A DNA stretch of 64,000 nt from Eutreptiella sp. 'Long Island Sound 2002'. Lineage: Eukaryota > Euglenozoa > Euglenophyceae > Eutreptiales > Eutreptiaceae. The notes under the pieces were generated by a model, which searched no databases, was not told the DNA's origin, and saw only the letters and a program-made list of their open reading frames with translations. A program made the translations under genes and the position numbers. Below are positions 34,001-46,200 of the stretch, in pieces. The first letter of the stretch is position 1; every line of letters begins with the position of its first letter. The DNA lies in the NCBI GenBank assembly GCA_964036045.1, contig OZ038398.1:24050052-24114051 (forward strand), written 5' to 3'.

Positions 34001-37000
34001 ACTACGTGGGACCGGTACACATGAACTTCCATACGCCACAGACAAGGTCGCCTATGACACCCAGGGTGTCACAAAGGCTGCTCGAATCATTGGAGCTGGT
34101 GTTAATGGAAGACGACAGTGACGGGGCCTTGTCAGCACGGTCAGCAGTGTCGGACTCGTCAGGACACACCACGCTGACGTGCAGCACAGAAGGCTCACGA
34201 TGTGTCACCCCCCCGCTATAAAACGCGGTGTGTGCACCACACACGCTAGCCCGGACGGGCTGATACCTGCATATGCGCAAGCGGGCACCACACGTCGCAG
34301 CTGATGGCAATGGGGAGCCCAGCCGGTTTCCAAATCGCCCGGGCAAACCCCCAGCAAGCGACACGGAAGGCCCACACCCACCCCTTGTATGTTGAATGTG
34401 CACTGACTTTAACCGAAGCCTGTACCCACTGGGTTCTTAAACCTAAGGTCCCAAGCCAGCCCGACCAGGAGGGGCCGAATGGGGCCAGCGAAAGCAACTC
34501 GGGAAGGGAGTGACCGCTGACCGGTATGCACGCCTAACCCGGTAGAGCCCCGAACATCAGAGAACAGCGTGACCTCGAGAAACGCCGAACGCTGAGAGCG
34601 GGACAGTGGGCGATGACAGCTGTGGGGCAGGCACAGCCAGAGCCTAAAGCGGACAATGCTACCTGACCATTTGAAGCCCCCGCCGCCGGCCACCCAGAAG
34701 TGACTTCCACCAAAAAGCAGGGCGTACACACAACGACAACAATCGAGAACGCCAAAACAAAAACAACCGTCAACAACGCCTAGGTGTAGCAGCGCAACCG
34801 CAGAGCGCCCCAGCGCTGCAGTTATGAAAAGGTGGCAGAGCACCGGATGATAGGGCCCCCCAGGTACTGCTGCCCCCCGGGGCCCCATCACAGACCTAGT
34901 AGCCGACCCAGACCCACACTCCGGGAGAGTGCGGTATGGGACGCCTTTCCCTCACCCCAGGTTTTCGAAAGTTTGAATCTTGCCGCAGAGCCAATTTCCG
35001 GACTGGGCCCGCTGGAACATTTCCCCCCCATAACAGACGACTCCGCATGATCAGCACGACGATGCGATTATTGTGGAGTCAGCTTATTATCGTATATGTT
35101 GTTTTCAACAAATTTTTTTTTGCGGGGGGAGGGGGGGGGGGTTGCAGCAAAACAGGGTGTTGGGTTCTCCCAAACACCCACCTGTGCGTGCGCGCATGCC
35201 AAATGGCCCCGTGAATTGGGTTGGTCGATCCATTCTCAATTCACTGACATGATGACATGTGTCTGTATGTATTATGGGCAATGGTTGTTTTGCCAGAAAT
35301 ATTCCGAGCCCCATCAGAGTGACCAACGCCACCCATACAGTGTCCACTACACTGCACTACACTGCACTGCACTGCACTGCACTGCACACTGCACCGCACC
35401 GCACTGCACTGCACTGCACCACACCACACCACATCACACCACACCACACCACATCACACCACACCACACCATATCACACCACACCACACACCACTATGGG
35501 AATGCTGTTCACACAGTGCGCACACAGTGCAAAGTTTTGTGTGTCGGCAACTACTTGAACCCTAGTTTTGGCCCTCTTTCACATAGGGCTGCTTCAAGTT
35601 GGGCCCCAATCGGGTCAAGGCAGAATGTCTATGTTCCCAGACGGCCGCCACACTCAGGCAACAGCAGATTGTGCTTGGCCATGGCCACCAACCACCAGGG
35701 ATATGAAGACCCTTGTGACGCCTGCATAAATGCAGGGTGGTCTTGGCTGGGTTTCATTGCGTGGGCACTGCACGCAGTGTGCATGCAGTACCCACTCAGT
35801 GCACACGCAGTGCATTGACATGCCCTATACTGCACTGCACTGCACTGTAGTACACTCCACTCCGCTGCAATGCACTGCACGGTTTTCTACTGTAAGTACA
35901 GCTGAGTGGTTGGCTGCTGTGAAGAGACTGCGAGCGGTACAGGAGATGGGGTGGCCCTGCCCATGGGCCAGAGTGCCAAGGCTCCCTTACTTTCACCCAA
36001 AATGCAAAATGCCTGAAATTGCTGCGTACCACTGATGTGTAATTTGGTGATCCAGCACCCCTTGGCCCCGTGTCGCATTTCCCACATCAATGGTGGTTAG
36101 CACCCTCCAAACTGCACTGTCACGGGAGTGACTGAATGTGAAGCATGCCTGCAAAAAAGGCTTAGTAAGTGTGCTGGTTGGTACTCCTGGGTGTACACAT
36201 TGGTTGGCCCACTGTGGTATGCAACGGTTGTCAGGAGGAAATTGTCTACATTACTTGTCCCAAGTGAAGGGGGGGTTGGGTTGGGTTGGGTTGGGTTGGG
36301 TCAAGGCCTCGCCTGGTCGCATACCCACGGTCCGTGCCGCCTTCCCTGCCGGACCCGACTGGGCGGCCGTACCCGGGTGTCCGGTCACAAGGCCTACCGG
36401 ACTGTTGACCGCCCCCAGACCCCGCGGTGGCGCTCGCGGGCGGGAGATGCCGCCGTGCCTGTGTGTATGTGCCCTTGTGTGTCTGAGGGGGGGGGGGAGG
36501 GCTGTGGCACACCTGCTTGCTCCATTGTTGTTCGGCGTTGGCGCACATGGCGCGGGGAAGTGTGTGCCTGGTGCTCCAAGCCCCGGCAGGGAGGCTGGAG
36601 ACCCCGACTCTGAGCCCGCCGGGGGAGATGTGGGCCTGGGCTCGCAACCTCCACGTCACAAGGACATGCTACCCAACCACTCCACGACTGCTTGTTGGCA
36701 CGGGAAGGCGGTGGTACGTGGCACGACTAGGGTCAGACCCGCACTCCTTGAATGCACAGGTGGTGCTGCCACGCGGGCTGGGTCCGGCTCCCCACGGCCG
36801 AGGGCGTACCCTGGGCAGGTGGAGGGGCACCAGGGCGCAGAGAGTGCTTCCCTGCTCTGGGTGCCACCGGTGCTAGCTGCACTGGCTGCGGTGCTACAGC
36901 CCGCGTCGACGAGGGGGCCAGAGGGCACCACACCCGAATGGCCTCTCCGTTGAGGAGGGGGGGGGGGGGGGGCAGGGGTCAGCAGGTGGCTGTCTGGCCT

Positions 37001-40000
37001 CTAGGGGTCGCCCACTACTGCACTGGAGTGCACGGGGCTGTGCTGGCCTAGGCGTCTATGATGAAGTTGGAGGGGCGCGTGCACACCTGGAGGTTCCCTG
37101 GGCAGGCCGCTCAAGGGATACCCACAGCGGTCAAGCTGTGAGCCCTTCGCAACCTCCACTTTTTAGGCCCTGAGGGCGCCAACTCCGTGCACCCCTCGGG
37201 TCGGGGGCGCAGGCTGGGGGGGGGGGGGGGGTAGAGTGGTGGATGGGTGTACCTGCTCACTTGTGTGGGAGAGGAGGACCACTTGCTGGGTTACCATGCG
37301 GGTCCCAGATCCCAACATACTCGTCGTTCGGCGTCCGCTCCCTGAGGGACCTCGATCACCATGTGACGGCCTGCAGTGAGGGTGCGAGGGCATGCTAGGG
37401 GGGGGGGTGCTGGGCCTGCTTTCGGTCCGGCCCCATTTCTGTTGGGGGGGGGAGGGGCAGCAAAAGGTCTGCTCCCCTGTTTCCTGGTCCCTAAGGGGAA
37501 CCAGCCCACGGCCTGCACCCTCGCTTTGTGGTGGCTGAAATTTGGGCCAACAGAGGTGAAGGGGGGGGGGGGGAGTTGTCGCTCTGCTCTCAAGTGCTGC
37601 TTCTGCCCCTTGGCGCCCCCTCCTGAAAGCCCCCGAAGTTGAGGATTGGTGGACCCAATTCCCGAGCCATGAGCTGTACAGCTTGGCATGTGATACCCTC
37701 CTGAACCCCCAGGTCCCACCCCCCTCCCTGCAGGGTCCAAAATGTTGCGTGCGAAATCCCTGGGCGTGGTCCAATCTGGATGAGTTCCTCGACAAGACCG
37801 TTTTCTGGTTTGTGATATGTCTAGTGTGCTTACATTGACATGACAACACATATTGATTGGACAATGTTGACGGATGACATCAGAGAGCAATTGGTGGAAG
37901 ACCTTCCACAGCCTCAAGTTGTTGGCAGTGTGTGCACAGCCCCATGCCCACACCGAGAGCATTATATGTTGGGGTACCTCCCACTCCCAACCTCCACCCC
38001 GCCCGAAAGCTTGTCCCCTCCCCATGATGAATTTTGCCCATTGCCCCCAATCAGGTGATCTTCTTTCACTCTGATCCCCACTGTTGCACCATAGCTCTCA
38101 CCATCTCAGACCTTCATTTGTTCTGCACCTTCTTGTGTGTACCGTCTTTGTATGTTGTGTTACAGTATTCGTCTGGGGGTGGTAATGCTTGTTTCTGTTG
38201 ATTTTCAGAGGTTCAACCAGGCCTACATCGGGGAATAAAGTTGCATTCTTACCGGTTGAGGAGTGCAATGCCTGATTTGCAATTCTGCTTTGACTGCTTC
38301 TCTTTCTCACACTTGTCATCTCTTCGACCTCCAATCAATCAATCAATCTAGGTTTCACCCACACCCCCTTAAGACTCCCAGATGTTCAACAGATAGTGGG
38401 GAGGGTCAGTTGCAACAAAACAGGGCTATCCCCCTCCCTTCCCCCGGAATTCATATCCAACAGCATATTGTGTGGGACATTTTTATGGTTGGGCATATCA
38501 GGCGAAGATCAAGCGGAAGGTTAAGGACAAGATCACCAACCTTGTTGACCATGGGTCGATGGATGGAAAGCAGGGCGCGGCCTCCTTTGCCACAATGCTC
38601 TCAGCCAGTGGACCGTCTATCAGGTACGCACGGGACAAAAGCCCCAGAGGCGATGCTACTTTGCCTAGGCTGTGCTCTTCTCCGCAGTGATTGGGTGATC
38701 TGGTTTGGGGGCAGGGGGCAGGCCTGTGCTTGAAGAAGAGGACCACAGTATGAGGTCTAAGGTCCGGCGGTACAATCGGTTGGGTACAAAATCGGTTGGT
38801 TACCAAACGGTTGGAGAGCTGTTCGAGACAGACGGAATCGGTTGGGGCGGAACGGGCTTTTGGTCCCGAAGGACGGGTGGTCGCGTGGTTGTCAATCATC
38901 AAGGTCTTGAGGTGCCTGCCACCGCGGGAGCAGTCGCACAGTGTAGGTCTTTGTGGATAATTACAGAACCCCCTCCCCCGCCTTGACCATGCTATTCTTG
39001 TCTTGCCACACTGCCCGAGGGACCTTATTTTATAGGCACCAGCCGATAGCAAGTTGATGGTTCCTCTGAGAAGCACCGTTTTCTTTTATTCTGACAATTT
39101 TCTATTCGTAGACAATTCTGTTGAAGTATTTTGTGGTTGTTGGCACCGTTTCCATATGAGTCTCCAGAAGATGGGAGCCCCCCGGCCAAAGTACAACGCC
39201 GGATGGCCTGCTTTGGTTACCGGAGTCGTGACTCTTGGGCCTGCAAGTCCTTGTGGAATCATGATGTTCACCAAGAGGATGCGGTCCAGGGTTGTTCGAG
39301 TGAGGTGGATTCTGGCGGACCATGGAGTTCTGATTGAATGACTTTGCTTCGGGAGGGTGTTTCCAGGTTAGCAGCCATGTGCCCCGGGGACCCTTTGGCC
39401 AAGCAAACGTCCATGAGTATGGTGCGCTTTGATTGATAGAGCCGTATCCAGCGCAGTATCGGCTCGTTGGCCCCGTCGGTGGTCCTACTTCCCAACTTTT
39501 CCAAGCCTCGCCACAACTTCTCAGCAAGCTCTCCACAACCTGTCTGCAGCCTCTCCGGGACCTCTCACGACGTCTTTTCCACCACCCGCCAGTCCACCCT
39601 GCATGGCGGTGCTGTAGCTCGGCGACAGTGTTCATATGCCGTGGAGCCGTGACCCTTGTTCAGCACTTGCACATGTCTGACCTGACTGGAAAACGTGCTT
39701 GCCCGTCTATGCCCGTTTGCCCTCCTTAGCCCCACCCTGCAGCTGTCTTTACGGAACGCCCCCAGTCGGCCCATCCGTACACACTGCATCTGTGCATTTT
39801 GCTCATGGCGACCACAAAGCAGGCTGACTGTTACCCATTTCCATCAGAGCTGCGCTGTACTTCGACACCTCCTACGACAAGGAGCCTGGAAAGGCCCGCC
39901 TCGGCACTGCCAGGCTGCGCTTTGAGGAGCTGTCGACCCGGCGTCTCAAGAAGGGGTTCTGCCTCTACATCGTCGCGCGGTGCGGGCGGCATTGGATCCG

Positions 40001-40209
40001 CTTTCCGCTCCCGAAGCCTTCGACGAGGACGCAGACGCAGACGCTGGACGTGAGCCGGATTTTCGAGTTTGCGGTGCACGAGCCGCGCATGGCCGTCACT
40101 GTGGCTGTCATGGCCCGCGACGAGACGGGCACGTCCGACGTGACTGAGACCCTGGTATCATCCCGAGCTCCAGTCCCCCGTAAGACAAAGGATTAGTATT
40201 CCTCAAGAA

Positions 40210-40275
<66 letters not shown>

Positions 40276-43200
40276 GAACATCAACATCAACATCAACATC
40301 AATAACAACATCATCAACCAAAACAACGACACCACCACCACCACCACCACCACCACCACCACCACCACCACCACCGACACCACCACCAACAACAACAGCA
40401 TAAACAACAACAGCCATAGTCTCGTGGCTGAGAGCGCGCCAACAGTCTGTTGGCGCACGGGGTAGGGGGGCGGGTTTGGCGTGTTTGGCGCATTGGGGAT
40501 ATGCAGTGAAAGAAGTGCTTGCCTACGGATTGTACATGAGCACGGCCTCCTCTAAGCGCAAGATCCCTATCTCACCGTTGTTCTTCTTGACCTGGGCGCC
40601 AGTATGCATCCCGCTGTAACCTCCATTGTAGGCCTCAGTGCAGGCCGCGTGAAGGCCACTTGCAGGGGTCTCTATAGCGGTGGATATTTGGGGGGTTGAC
40701 GGTGGATTTGCGATGGATTTGAACATTTTGACGATGGATTTACGATGGATACGCCTGGTTGACACATACCCCTGCCCCGCACTATTGCCTTTTTTGCATG
40801 GTGTGAAGTCGGATGACTTTGACAGTGTTCGTGCCATCACCTTGCTTCGGCCAGAAGATTTCCAAAGATATGACATGCCTTTTGGACACCGGGCTCAGTT
40901 GGTCCACCATGCCAAGGAGACCTCAGGAGTGAATTAAATCCACTGTGCGGCCCATCTTGTTGCTTTGTTGGGTTGGGGTAGGGATCTGGTGGCATGTGGT
41001 ATTCTGGATTGCTTACGGTGGATTTGCGATGGATTTGAAAATTTTGCCGATGGATTTACGACGGATTATCCGTCGCTATAGAGACCCCTGGCCACTTGCT
41101 CTCCCCAGCCCCTGCGAGGTGCGCCACCCTGACGCGGCTGGCCGCCCCTCCCTCACGACCCTCAGTGCCGGTTGTTGTATATGTGTATGAAGTGCTTGAT
41201 TGTGTACTCTGAGAGGTGCAGTGAGACGTACCCGCGTGGGGCATCGCTTTGGAGGGCGGCCTGTGTGCTGTCACAGAGGGCAGGCCAGTTCGTCCTTCGC
41301 TGCTCCAGCTCGTATCACGCCCCGGGAGGATGGGGGTCTATTCGTTTTTGTGTTCTTGCTGTTGCCAAGGGCCCTTTTAAAACGGGACACCACACGGCTG
41401 TGAAGTGCACAGCCATGTTTGGGCAGGCCCTCAAGGTTCTCTATGGGACCCTTTTTGGTTGCCCATCCCTTGCCCACGGGTACTTCGCCTTGTGCCCGCG
41501 GGGCATCATTGTGGGTTATTGTGCATCCCATTTGCCAGGTCCTCGTTGCCCAACCCCCACATGCACGCCTAGCTCGAAGCCTTAGGGGTCAGCTCAGTGC
41601 ATTTTGGCCTCTGTCCGCCGTGGCACTGGCCACATTCCCAGTGTTTTGCCGGATGTCAGGTGTCACGCATGACGCGTGCGGACAAGACCCTGGGGCTGCT
41701 GCACGTGCGGCCGTCCTCGCTGGTGCCGTACTGCTGGAGCCGGAGCGCCTTCCCGCTGCTGACGCGCGGCAGCGGCAAGTGCCGGCACAACGGCAACCTG
41801 ACGCTTGCCGTGCGGTGGGACCCCCCGAACCTGTTTGACGTTGCCAAGCAGTACCTGAAGCCGCCGCTGCCGGTGGCCCACTACTACCACCCGTGGACGC
41901 CGAAGCAGTCCAACTTGTTCGGGCAGTCCAGTAAGGCGGTGATCGTGTCGTACCTGCACAATCAGCCGGCCCCCATCAAGTCCGAGTGCAGCAACAACAT
42001 CCTGGCCTATGAGTTCGCAAAGTTTGAGGTATGGGCGCATTCCACAGAAACCCCAGGGGGCGGGGGCGTTCTTGGAATTCATGATGCGGTGCGAATTTTG
42101 GTCTTTCTACCCTGAGGCCCTCAGAGTCTGCCAAATTGGTTTTTTTCCAAACTGCACGTTTGACCATTGCAAATCCTCAACAATTTTATGCCATTTTGCC
42201 AGCAAAAGAACTGGTGCTACGACCTCTTGGGGTGAGATTTGGGCTCACGGTTGGCATGTGGGGGTTTGGGAGTGTGGGATGGCAGGGGTTATGCAACCGT
42301 TTGACAATATGCGAACCCGAGATGGCAGGGTTGCGTAGCCACGTCGGTGAGTCCCGTTATTTGGGATCAGGAGACGGTAACGTTTTTCAGGTAATATTGG
42401 TGCTTCCCCGCTTTGGGGACCTGGGGACGGTATGGTTATGAATGAAGCCACATTGGTGCGTCTGATGGCCACCATAGACCACCCCATTGCACAATCAAGG
42501 CATTACCCTATGGGTAGGAGATGGCTAGTCTCTTGCTTGTGCTACTGCAAACCCTTCCGGGCTTTTCCAGCTTGTTGCTTTCGCTGGTTTGTGCACCGCC
42601 GCATCTTGCGGTGTCCCGAGTTCTCCTCCTTTGAAGATGATGCGGAGGAGGATGACAATGACAATGACACTAACAATGATGAAGAGGGTGATGAAGATGA
42701 CCCCCTCCTTCTCTTTCTCTTCCACGTTAACAGCCTCGGTAGTTGGTCTTCTTCACACCGATCTGTGTCATGTACGTCAGCACTAGCATCTCCTTTCTGC
42801 TTGATATATTGATGACAAACAACATAAGTGGACGTCTTTGTGCTTGTTGATGCCTCATGCGTTGGTTTGTGTGTGTGTCTGCCTGTGTGTGCCCGCATTG
42901 GCCTTGGTTCGTTGGTTTCTCTCACAAAGTGTGTGTGTGCAACGATTATGAGCTGCAGGGCCCCAACTTCTCCACTCTATCCTTCCTCATCCACAATTCC
43001 CTCCCTCTTTCTATCTCTTTTCATCTGCAACTGCGGGCGCAGCTTCTCCACCTCAAATGCAGAAAGGTCTAGTCTGACACAGACCCAAGTGCCGATGGAT
43101 GGCTAGGCTGAAATGGGACACGGCAAGGTCTCAACAGGTTTCTGCTGGCAAGTCTGCGCCCATTCATTCATTCACCCAATCACCCAAACGTTCGTTATTT

Positions 43201-46200
43201 GGTTACTGCCGTTGGTTTATGAAGTATGTTGGCTGACCTGTGATTAATGGGAATGCAAATGCTTCACCCAATTGGACCCTACAACGGCTTGTCATCTACA
43301 TTTGGCTGTTGGGATGCAATAGCGAAGGTGTTTCTGTCACCGGCAATCAGCATCAGCCAGCCCATGCTGCGAGGAGACCTCTATGCATGGGTCATGGACT
43401 AGCAGGGCTCGGTACTGTAACTCTGTCACCACAAAGAAGTGAAGTACCCTGTGTTGAAGGTGAAAGAGTGAACTGGAGAACGAGACGCTTTGGCACTATC
43501 CTTCCCCACCTGGGTTCATGCATCAGTGGTTTCGATCAAATACCAATGACATGATCCTGAGTCCAATGGCTGAGTAAGTCACATTTGCACTGCGTTCGCT
43601 CAGATTGCGCTCACGAAGGCCCATCTACGCCGCATTCACAACGCATCGGAGTACCCCAAGAAATTCCTTAATCGTTTCAACAAAGTGAAGAGTTGGGAGA
43701 ATTTTACCGTCAGTCTTCTGGTCAATGTTGGTTGGGTGGCTTTCTCTTACTTTCCTCGGGAAGGTGTAACCTGACCCAGCGTGCTGTGCTTCCTGTGCCT
43801 GCCCCTTGCTGTGCTCTGCTTTGCTTTGCTGTGCCATGTCTTGCTATACTGGGATATGCTATGCTGTGCTGTCCTGTCTTGTGCTGCTGGACTGTGCTAT
43901 GTCTTGGTGGCGGGTGACGTTGCATGGCGTGGCGTCATGCAGTGCGGTGTGTTGTGGCGTGGCGTGTTGTAGTGTGGTGTGGTGTGCTGCAGTGTGGTGT
44001 GGCGCCCCACACCGCACCATGCCACACCAAACCACACCACGCCATGCCACGCCATGTCACACCACACCCTGCCACGCCACACCACACCACACACACCCCA
44101 GTGGTGACGACGTACCAGACCCGGTACAGTCACGTCACCCACGTCCAGCTGCCCTCGGCAGCCTATGCAGCGACCCTAGCACTGGGCTATCACCATCTAG
44201 GGGATTTCTACGCCGTAGGTGGAGCGGTACGCAGTGAGCAGGACCTATGTGTGTGCGTACTGAGGGGGCATACGGTGCGCACAATCAGAGATTGGCTCCA
44301 CCAACATCGACGGACCCTACAATCCCTACTGGCGGCGCCGACCCCCGTTGGCAACAAGCCCCCAATGATTGGACACCAGGCCCGATACGCCCTTGCTAGT
44401 CCACCGCGATCATCAGAGGCCGCGAGGCAAAAACCAGCCGTGAGCGGGTCATCCACCAACAGGGCCGCACAATCCAGCTCACCATGGCCATGGAGGACGT
44501 CATGGCCACAATGGGATGGGCCGTGGTACTCCCGGTGTGCGAGCAGCCCATGAACAGTCTCCCTAGCGACACCCGACTGCACAGGCTGCTGGTGAGCATT
44601 TTGGACATCCATCTGCAGGTGGAGCCCGCCTTGCAGGTGGAGCTCCCCCTGCATGTGCACCCGCAGCTCCAAGATGGCAGCATGGAGGGCCCCACAATGT
44701 TATTGCACCGCGTGCCACCGGGACACCGCTATTGGGAGTGGGTGTCCCATGCGCAACGCATAGTGCTGGCCACCACAGCTACTGACCCGCTAGAGCCATG
44801 GTTAGAGCTCCCACTAGAGGCGGTAGCACTCTTTCGGTACCCAGCCCGGTACACCACCCAATATATTCCCTCTTGTGGCGCCAGCCAGTGGGCGAGAGCA
44901 ACAGGGTCATGACCTCGCCCTCCCGAGAGGTTCCCACTCCCGGGGCCACCCTAGTGCTGTATTGCCATGGCGCATGCTCATATGCGAGCACCATGACCAT
45001 TCCCACCAGGGTCGTGCCCGATTGCTATGCACTGATCGTGGCCTGCAACTCATGGAGCCAAACACCCGGCTCCGTATAGGGCTCCAAGTACCGGGGCGCC
45101 GTTGTGGGGGCCTTGTGGGGGTAAAGCGTTGTGTTGACCCCAAAATGCTCCTGCAGGTGCATCCTCAGGGCAGGGCCCAACTCTCACGGCAGCGCGTGCG
45201 GGGCTTGGAGGGCCATGTACAGGGCTCCCTTGTTGGGTGCCTGAGCACTTTAGGAGGGCAGACATTGCGGGATGGCATACACCACTTGTACGCGTAGACC
45301 TTGGGGTCAAGCGCCTAGGCGCAAAGGCCGCGATCAGCATCGTGGTCATGCCCTCACACTTGATCACCGGCATCAATGTGTAGTTAGACGCCAGCACCAG
45401 GGAGGAGACGCAAGCGCACCTGCTTCTTGCCTGCGGTGAAGTTTATGAGCCACCCACAGGGATGGGGTTGCGATGGCTGCCAACCGCTGCTCGAGGACTG
45501 CGGAGTCACACAATTGGCTTTGCACGTGTGATGCCCTGGCTCCCAGACAGGTGCTCAGCCATGTGTGCAGGCACGGCTGCCACTCTTGGGATTGCACCGG
45601 GCACTCCCACGGGTGATGGGCTGTTTCCAAGCTACCGCCGCACAGCAGGCACTACGTGCATAGCCGTACGAATATGTGCTCGGAGCACTCCGCTAACACC
45701 ATCATGGTGGGGAGGTTGCGCATCCGATGGGCCACTAGGTGCCACTGCTGGTCACTGGTAAACCAATCCAGAGGCAGACCAAGGCCTTGCCCATAGTTTT
45801 GTCCGCACCGGTGCTCATATTGCACCTAAGCGGAGATCGCCACATGCTCCTGCAGCCACTTGTGCAGGTCTGTTGGGGCTAGCTGGCAGTGGTCCCATAT
45901 GGCGCTAGCGGGACCGCACGAGATGGGGACGGAGTTCATCCGATAGGTGCTGTTGGAGTCACAGAAGGTATGGCTGGCCCACACCAGAGCCGCGACGGCC
46001 TCATCAAGGCCTGCTCACCTAGGGACACAATGGCGTGTGTGTTGCGAGAATTTCAACTGCACCCACAAGCAGAGTGGCAAGGTGTCCCAGGGCGGCCCCG
46101 AACTAAGGCCACAGTACCTGGGGACAGCCGTCCCCACCGCCGCAGGTGCGCAACACACTACACTCAATGTGTCTTTAGACCCACAGCCCTCCCAGCTTGC

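Larger units (their letters stand above)
26832..34676 (+). mobile_element. nearly full-length LINE (LINE-A), 7.8 kb
   Basis: Order: a short 5' leader, ORF1 (26910 or 27216 to 29108), ORF2 (29128-34221: endonuclease, reverse transcriptase, knuckle, RNase H, tail), and a 3' region ending CTGACCATTTGAAG before CCCCCGCCGCC. The left edge abuts a long C-run. EN-RT-RNase H order is that of I- or R1-like LINE groups. Four in-frame stops and no frameshift are seen over 7.3 kb. Its host strand matches the MCTP gene, so it sits in the pre-mRNA in sense. Confidence 0.88.
26635..38501 (+). other. MCTP intron 3 (11.9 kb)
   Basis: A GT-AG intron. From left to right: a C-run (26804-26829), a nearly full-length LINE (26832-34676), then 3.8 kb with pentanucleotide arrays, a (GGGTT)n run, dispersed repeat D1 and several G-runs at 36488-37575. 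No host exon with fitting phase was seen before 38502. Confidence 0.8.
40155..41659 (+). other. MCTP intron 5
   Basis: Holds an (AAC)n/(ATC)n/(ACC)n microsatellite at 40208-40400 and a hAT-type MITE at 40663-41090. The 41.1-41.65 kb part has no recognisable feature. Confidence 0.7.

Noticed and set aside
26910-34221. Alternative genetic code with TGA or TAG as sense
   Set aside because: Host genes here end in TGA (7901) and TAG (47020, 59696) and contain no such codons internally; LINE-B stops and frameshifts look like ordinary decay.
36273-36300. Telomere-like (GGGTT)n
   Set aside because: Only five to six internal copies, within a gene intron, and similar to other pentanucleotide repeats nearby.
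37163-38025. Long minus-strand ORFs of 230-244 residues
   Set aside because: Proline/glycine-rich composition from C/G-runs, no domain, and overlapping open frames on the other strand.
39054-39341. Additional MCTP exon between exons 4 and 5
   Set aside because: No C2-like sequence and no acceptor/donor pair that would preserve the phase 2 junction, which already fits exons 4 and 5 directly.
40108-40458. Minus-strand poly-Leu and poly-Val/Gly ORFs
   Set aside because: Direct translations of the AAC/ATC/ACC microsatellite.
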